This document shows, in pieces, positions 4,932 to 9,381 of a stretch of 9,381 bases of DNA (its first letter is position 1; each line of letters opens with the position of its first letter). The notes below the pieces were generated by a model. That model made no database searches and was not told the origin of the DNA. It saw only the letters and a list, made by a program, of their open reading frames with translations. Origin of the DNA: JBGLNJ01 sp964353405 (GTDB lineage: Bacteria > Chloroflexota > Anaerolineae > Fen-1058); the NCBI GenBank assembly GCA_964353405.1, contig CAYGWJ010000233.1, positions 1 through 9,381 on the forward strand. Reading direction: 5' to 3'. The position numbers and the translations under genes were made by a program.

Positions 4932-7187
4932 TCATTCATAACGTAACGCTTCCGCCGGGCTAAGGTTGGATGCGCGCCAGGCAGGATACAGCCCACCCAT
5001 CGCGCCTAATCCAAGCGCAATGAGCACGGCCTGCACGAGCAGCGCCGCTGAGATGACAATCACGATAGCCTCTCCCCACAGTGGAACCCGGCGCAACACG
5101 GCGCTCAACAGCACGGAAAAAGCTCCACCGACAAACACGCCCAGCAGGGCGATAGCCAGTGATTCCTTGAGCACCATCCATAGGACACGCCGCCGTCGCC
5201 AGCCCAACGCGCGGAGCGTACCGATCTCGCGTGTGCGCTCAAACACACTCATGATCATCGTGTTCGTCATGCCGATCGCGCCCACAATGACCGCCAGCGC
5301 GCTGATGGCCCACATCATCGCTCCCATGCTTTGCATCTCCGGGCCGCTCTCGACAAACTCGCTTGAAGGCGAAACGTCCACCTCAGGCGCCATGGTCTTG
5401 ATTTGCCGTTGGATGGTACCGGCTTGTAGCATATCATTGAGCTTGATAAAGTACATCGTCACCTGGCGCGGCTTGCCAAGCAAATCCTGAGCATCCCGAC
5501 GAGAGATGATCGCACTGCCCTGTTCCCATGTCACGCTGGTCTCAAACAGGCCCACCACCCGAAAGCCCACTTCGCGCAAACGCAACACATCGCCCACGCG
5601 TACCTTGAGAATGTCTGCTCCGACACGTCCCAAGATCACCTCACGGCTGCCGGATAACCCACGGCCCTCTACGATCTTGAAATGGCCAATCGCAGACTCT
5701 TGCGGATCATATCCCATCAGAATAAGATAAGGCAGTTCTTCGGTCTGGACAATGCCCATGACCACTCCCGACACGCTTTGCACGCCAGGCAGCAGGTTAA
5801 TCTGCCTGCCCACGCTGTCGTTGATGGCGCTGTAACCGATGCCCGCAGCACCCGCCTGTCGCGCGGTCAGATCCATGCCGCCCACGTTGAGCAGCTTGCT
5901 GTACTCACCCATGAACCCCTTGGTCAGACCGCTCAAGGTGACAACAGAGGCCAGGCCGATGGCAACACCCAGAACAGTCAAGGCTGTGCGCCCGCGCCGC
6001 CGGAGCAGAGAACCCAACACATCTGACTTGACGAACCCGAGCTGCGGGATAGCGTCCGCGGTTGCACCGCCCTCATAACGCAGCGCCTCGACGGGCAACA
6101 GCAAGGACGCCCTCCAGGCCGGGTAGATACCGCCCACGACTCCCAACACCATGGCAGTCAACATTCCCTGTACGAGCAACGGCCACGTGAGCTTGCCCTG
6201 CAAAAAGCTCAACAGCGGCATCTGGCCCAGTGGACCGATCAAACCTGCACCTGCGGCACAGCCCAGCAGACCGCCGATAACGCCCAGCATGATGCTTTCG
6301 CCCAGAACCATCATCAACACACGCCCACGGCTCCACCCGAGCGCGCGCAAGGTGCCAATCTCACGTGTGCGTTCAAATACACTCATGACGACCGTGTTGG
6401 TCATCCCCACTCCGCCGATAATGACTGCCAGAAGCGAAATGGCCCAGGCCAGGCTTTGGATCATGCCCACGACTTGTTGTTGATTCGCCGCCTGCGACGA
6501 TTGCGACATGGACAAGGTGGGATACTGGCGCTCCAGCCTAGCGCGCACCCAATCGAGCTGGCGCGTGTCACGCAGCTTGACCTGCACTGCGCCGACCTGG
6601 CGTTTCTTTTGCAGCAATTGTTGCGCGTCACCCAATGCCATGACCGAGGCTGCATCTTCAAAGCCACTGCCCGTTTCATAGATACCCACGACGCGATATG
6701 TGCCGCCCGTAAGACGAAGCAGATCGCCCACTTGGAGTTTGAGCGATTCGGCAGCCTGTCCTCCTAGCAAGATTTCCCGATTGCCCGTGGTGGATTGGCG
6801 CGAAGCTCCCAGCGGCAGCCCCTGAACGAGCTTGAAACGCTGGATCGCAAATCCTTTAGGGTCATATCCGAAAACAAAAAAGTAGGGAGCCCCCGGCGCA
6901 GTCACGTTGCCGACGATCATCCCCGTAGCCTCGCGCACTTCAGGCAGCGCCCCAACCTGCTCCACCACGGATTCATCCACAGAACTGATGGTGACATCAT
7001 ACGCGCCCTTTTGCATGATCACCAGATCAGCGCCACTCCCGGAGAACATGGTGAGGTAACCCGTGCGCAATCCTTCGCCCATCGCGCCCAGCGCCACAAT
7101 CATCGTCACGCCGACCGCAATGCCCAATACTGTCAGCAAAGTGCGAGTCTTTCTTCCCGTGAGATTCTTGACGATTACGGTCAGCAT
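4932..7187 (-). CDS. ABC transporter permease with two fused FtsX/MacB modules
   Basis: This 751-residue protein holds two complete MacB-type permease modules in one chain. Each has an N-terminal membrane helix (about 17-38 and 401-421), a large extracytoplasmic MacB_PCD domain (about 40-240 and 423-620) and an FtsX core of three helices (about 245-356 and 624-732). The coupling segment F-E-R-T-R-E-I-G-T-L-R-A-L-G-W occurs identically at 271-285 and 649-663, and both modules end in Y-P-A-W-R-A-S followed by E-A-L-R-Y-E. MacB itself has one such module and works as a homodimer, so this protein could form a full eight-helix transmembrane pair alone. With the ATPase and adaptor encoded downstream it should make a mechanotransmission-type exporter or lipoprotein extractor. 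I chose ATG 7185-7187, preceded by GGGAG; an overlapping GTG adds one residue. It lies 31 bases after the hydrolase gene. Confidence 0.93.
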   Translation of the reverse strand: MLTVIVKNLTGRKTRTLLTVLGIAVGVTMIVALGAMGEGLRTGYLTMFSGSGADLVIMQKGAYDVTISSVDESVVEQVGALPEVREATGMIVGNVTAPGAPYFFVFGYDPKGFAIQRFKLVQGLPLGASRQSTTGNREILLGGQAAESLKLQVGDLLRLTGGTYRVVGIYETGSGFEDAASVMALGDAQQLLQKKRQVGAVQVKLRDTRQLDWVRARLERQYPTLSMSQSSQAANQQQVVGMIQSLAWAISLLAVIIGGVGMTNTVVMSVFERTREIGTLRALGWSRGRVLMMVLGESIMLGVIGGLLGCAAGAGLIGPLGQMPLLSFLQGKLTWPLLVQGMLTAMVLGVVGGIYPAWRASLLLPVEALRYEGGATADAIPQLGFVKSDVLGSLLRRRGRTALTVLGVAIGLASVVTLSGLTKGFMGEYSKLLNVGGMDLTARQAGAAGIGYSAINDSVGRQINLLPGVQSVSGVVMGIVQTEELPYLILMGYDPQESAIGHFKIVEGRGLSGSREVILGRVGADILKVRVGDVLRLREVGFRVVGLFETSVTWEQGSAIISRRDAQDLLGKPRQVTMYFIKLNDMLQAGTIQRQIKTMAPEVDVSPSSEFVESGPEMQSMGAMMWAISALAVIVGAIGMTNTMIMSVFERTREIGTLRALGWRRRRVLWMVLKESLAIALLGVFVGGAFSVLLSAVLRRVPLWGEAIVIVISAALLVQAVLIALGLGAMGGLYPAWRASNLSPAEALRYE

Positions 7188-7218
7188 CACCTCTCCCTAA
7201 ACCTGAATCAACGGATGT

Positions 7219-8640
7219 CTATGGTCGCACCACAAGTGGCAAATACACCCAGTGCGAGAACACAGGCTTGGGCGTACAAGTCGGCGTTAAAGTAGACGTA
7301 GACGTCGCAGTCGGTGTCCGACTTGGTGTAGAGGTCGCCGTCGACGTAGAGGTGGACGTTGCCAACCCACCGCCTTGAGCCACCATACTGACCTCCTCAG
7401 CCACCTGATGTAGATTGCTCGCCGAATCGTAGCTGCGGACGGTATACGAATACACCTGTCCGCCAGTGACGGCCGTATCGCAATACAGTGAGACCGGACC
7501 AAGGTGAGCATAAGGCGTCCCCGGATAGCTTTGGCCAGGCAAGCGGCGATAGACATTGTAACCGGCCACCATCGGATGATCATACAACTGCCAGGTCAGC
7601 GTGACGACTCCGCCGGAGCTGATCGCCGTCAACCCGCGCGGCGCAGTATTGACCTTGCGCTCATCCATCAAGCCATTGGCAAAATCGGCATCGGCTCCTG
7701 AGCCGTAAAGATAGGTATAGTAAGCCGGGTTGAAATGCAGGTAATAGTTGAACCAGGCCGTCATGTACTTGCGGCTCAAGCGAGTCTTGTCCGCGCCGGT
7801 CGCGCCATTACACACAAGACTGCAAAACTGGTTACCCGGATCAGCAAAGACACAGTGGCTCACACCCGCCAGGCGAAACGAAGCCTTGTGCGTTGCACCG
7901 ACGAGAGGATAAATCTCGGTGTAATCGGCCTGCGCGTTGCAGCTACTGGGGGGCGCACCCAAGATGCCTGTGGGAACAGTGATGTTGGCAGCTTCTTGAG
8001 AATTCCAGATGGGCGGCCCCTCGTTACCCGACATGTCACTCGAATGGTAGACGGGGTCCAAGGCCACTACCGCCTTGATGCGCGCGTCACGCGCGGCGAT
8101 AGCCAGTGCGGTTGATCCGCCGAGCGAATGCCCCACGGTCGCCAGCCGATTCGTGTCCACTCGCTGGTAGAGAAATGAACCCGATGTGCTGGCGGAGGCC
8201 ACAAGGTAGTTGAGTGCATTCGTCGTTTGGGTGATGCGCGTCTCTGCGTCGGTGTCCAATTTGGGGATGGCGACGACATAGCCCCAGCTTGCCAGGTGCC
8301 TTCCATTGCCTGCGTTCTCGGCGGCTGCGTCCGTAAACAGGGTGAAGCCATGCGCGAAGGCAATGGCTGGGTACGGTGCGGCCGTCCCATCGCTACACTG
8401 ACCAGGATAGTAGATAAAAGTCTGGACATTGCTGATCGTCACCGTCTGGGTGAGCACGCTGCACGGGCCAGGTTGACCAGGATCAGTTACCGTCTGCGAT
8501 GTGGCGACAAACACCTGTGTCCCGATCAGTCCGCCCGCCACGAGCAAAAAAGCCATGGGCCACCATATCGCCCGGCCCTTACTTTCCTCGCGATGCCGCG
8601 TCGCCGCTGCCGTCAGAGTCGCTTTAGCTTGTGCGTACAT
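7219..8640 (-). CDS. Secreted alpha/beta hydrolase (chlorophyllase/cutinase-like) with FN3-like domain and YLPLV tail
   Basis: This 473-residue protein has a basic N-terminus (to Arg23), then one hydrophobic helix at about 24-46 that acts as signal or anchor. The alpha/beta-hydrolase domain (about 60-310) shows an oxyanion-type A-H-G-F at 96-99, the nucleophile elbow G-H-S-L-G-G with Ser172, A-L-D-P-V with Asp195, and V-S-H with His262. A Ser-Asp-His triad with the acid in a D-P-V motif resembles chlorophyllase-type esterases, while the His context resembles cutinases and polyester hydrolases. Several Cys (60, 82, 234, 263, 273, 277) suggest disulfides outside the cytoplasm. An FN3-like domain follows (about 332-422), then a Thr/Ser/Pro linker (427-458) and the final V-Y-L-P-L-V-V-R-P. 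An ester hydrolase role is likely; the substrate is unknown. The start ATG has AGGAGG five bases upstream. It lies 13 bases after the lipase gene and 31 before the permease. Confidence 0.88.
   Translation of the reverse strand: MYAQAKATLTAAATRHREESKGRAIWWPMAFLLVAGGLIGTQVFVATSQTVTDPGQPGPCSVLTQTVTISNVQTFIYYPGQCSDGTAAPYPAIAFAHGFTLFTDAAAENAGNGRHLASWGYVVAIPKLDTDAETRITQTTNALNYLVASASTSGSFLYQRVDTNRLATVGHSLGGSTALAIAARDARIKAVVALDPVYHSSDMSGNEGPPIWNSQEAANITVPTGILGAPPSSCNAQADYTEIYPLVGATHKASFRLAGVSHCVFADPGNQFCSLVCNGATGADKTRLSRKYMTAWFNYYLHFNPAYYTYLYGSGADADFANGLMDERKVNTAPRGLTAISSGGVVTLTWQLYDHPMVAGYNVYRRLPGQSYPGTPYAHLGPVSLYCDTAVTGGQVYSYTVRSYDSASNLHQVAEEVSMVAQGGGLATSTSTSTATSTPSRTPTATSTSTLTPTCTPKPVFSHWVYLPLVVRP
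7267..7362 (-). repeat. Low-complexity Thr/Ser/Pro linker coding repeat
   Basis: This stretch encodes residues 427-458 of the hydrolase and consists of reiterated Thr, Ser, Ala and Pro codons (for example T-S-T-S-T-A-T-S-T-P). The DNA shows recurring GTAGA and GTCG units on the plus strand, typical of slippage-prone linkers. In the protein it would be a flexible, possibly glycosylated stalk between the FN3-like domain and the YLPLV tail. Confidence 0.7.
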
Positions 8641-8653
8641 GGTTACCTCCTGC

Positions 8654-9334
8654 TCATTGCCACCAGAGAGGAATCACCTCCCGGCTTCCATACCATGGTC
8701 CGCCAAACCCGTTGAAATGGCTCACGCCTTCCAACACAATCTGATGCGCTCCAGACAACAAGGCCGATTTGACTGGAATCATGCCATCGCCCCAATCGTC
8801 GCCCTTGCCACCAATCTGCTTATACGTCCCGTAGGCAAAACGTTCGCGCGGCGTCCCCGCACGCTTACCCTGCATCAACTTGCCGGCAACCGAAATATAG
8901 GCGACTCCCTCAAAGCAAGCGCCGGGGTAATGCCGTTCGACCCAGCGCGACATCCGCCCCCCGCGCGCCAAGCCACCTCTGTTAACATGTGGGCTCCCCA
9001 AGGTGATCAGGCTATCCACATCGTCCAGGCCGCGGTAAGCATGTCCCCACAAAGGCTGCGGACTGAGGTAAAGCCGCGCCAGCACGCCGCCGGCGCTGTG
9101 CCCGATCAGCGTGACCTTGCCGGTGTCCGACTCACGCACAGCTTGCCGCACCGCGCGCTCCACTTTGCCCAGCAAATAGGCCCAGCCCCACGTTGACACG
9201 CTCGGCAGCCAATCATAGCTATGCGTCTCAACAATAAACACAGGCCGGCCCGTCAGCGCCTCGAGCGCATCACGCATGCCGTCGTAGAGCATGGCAAAGC
9301 TCATGAATCCGCCCACAATAACAATCGGCTGCAC
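8654..9334 (-). CDS. Lipase-like alpha/beta hydrolase
   Basis: The protein has 226 residues if it starts at the GTG at 9332-9334. It opens directly with the first beta strand (P-I-V-I-V-G-G-F). The nucleophile elbow G-H-S-A-G-G puts Ser at residue 80, G-D-G-M-I-P-V supplies Asp183, and E-G-V-S-H-F supplies His206, giving a complete triad. L-I-T-L-G-S-P-H (109-116) and A-R-L-Y-L (86-90) match the triacylglycerol-lipase/PGAP1-like group, with relatives in cyanobacteria and plant plastids. No signal peptide or membrane segment is seen, so it is probably cytoplasmic. The GTG is chosen because GAGG lies six bases upstream and the fold starts there. The frame stays open through a TTG at 9344-9346 to the window edge, so a longer protein cannot be excluded. 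It is the first gene of the hydrolase-exporter unit visible here and its stop is 13 bases before the next start. Confidence 0.8.
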   Translation of the reverse strand: MQPIVIVGGFMSFAMLYDGMRDALEALTGRPVFIVETHSYDWLPSVSTWGWAYLLGKVERAVRQAVRESDTGKVTLIGHSAGGVLARLYLSPQPLWGHAYRGLDDVDSLITLGSPHVNRGGLARGGRMSRWVERHYPGACFEGVAYISVAGKLMQGKRAGTPRERFAYGTYKQIGGKGDDWGDGMIPVKSALLSGAHQIVLEGVSHFNGFGGPWYGSREVIPLWWQ

Positions 9335-9342
9335 GCCCCGCC

Positions 9343-9381
9343 TCAAACCTTTTTGAGCAAGCCCACACGGTTTGCCATCTG
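9343..9381 (-). CDS. Possible C-terminal end of an upstream gene
   Basis: A minus-strand frame enters at the right edge and reads Q-M-A-N-R-V-G-L-L-K-K-V before a TGA at 9343-9345. The stop lies nine bases before the preferred GTG start of the lipase gene, a spacing typical of tightly packed operon genes. Twelve residues are too few to identify a family, and the frame may simply be open by chance. Confidence 0.3.
   Translation of the reverse strand, partial: QMANRVGLLKKV

Overview
The window reads as chromosome of a moderately high-GC bacterium, most likely of the phylum Chloroflexota (Anaerolineae-like). This is inferred from protein style, not from a marker gene. The clues are a secreted hydrolase that ends in a Thr/Ser/Pro linker followed by a C-terminal VYLPLVVRP, a secreted double-DUF4397 protein, and MacB-type export genes with an internally duplicated permease. 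Every supported gene lies on the minus strand, so the text below follows transcription from high to low coordinates.

Region 1 (9381 to 2679) looks like a five-gene unit. Two alpha/beta hydrolases come first: a small GHSAGG lipase-like protein, then a membrane-anchored or secreted chlorophyllase/cutinase-like hydrolase carrying an FN3-like domain, a Thr/Ser linker and the YLPLV tail. They are followed by an ABC export system: a 751-aa permease with two FtsX/MacB modules in one chain, an HlyD/MacA-type lipoprotein adaptor, and a LolD/MacB-type ATPase. A 119-bp array of 17 heptamers fills the gap between adaptor and ATPase and contains a 21-bp perfect inverted repeat. A GC hairpin with a T-run ends the unit.

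Region 2 (2559 to 1612) is a single gene with its own promoter (TTGACA, 17 bp, extended TATTAT) and terminator. It encodes a secreted protein with two DUF4397 domains and a C-terminal LPATG sortase-type signal.

Region 3 (1672 to 120) is the most interesting part. A peroxiredoxin-like gene appears to be cut by an in-frame TGA. Reading through the TGA gives a complete 161-aa protein with a good ribosome binding site and ATG, and places the TGA exactly at the first position of a CxxC motif (U-P-Y-C). Just downstream lies a perfect 7-bp GC-rich hairpin with an AGUU loop, correctly placed for a bacterial SECIS element. This is best explained as a selenocysteine-containing peroxiredoxin that ordinary gene calling would truncate or call a pseudogene. 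Behind it come an atypical SDR (NAD(P)-binding) gene and a DNA photolyase reduced to its first ~70 residues. An AT-richer spacer follows, and then the first six codons of a further gene that runs off the left edge.

No tRNA, rRNA, CRISPR array or transposase was recognised.
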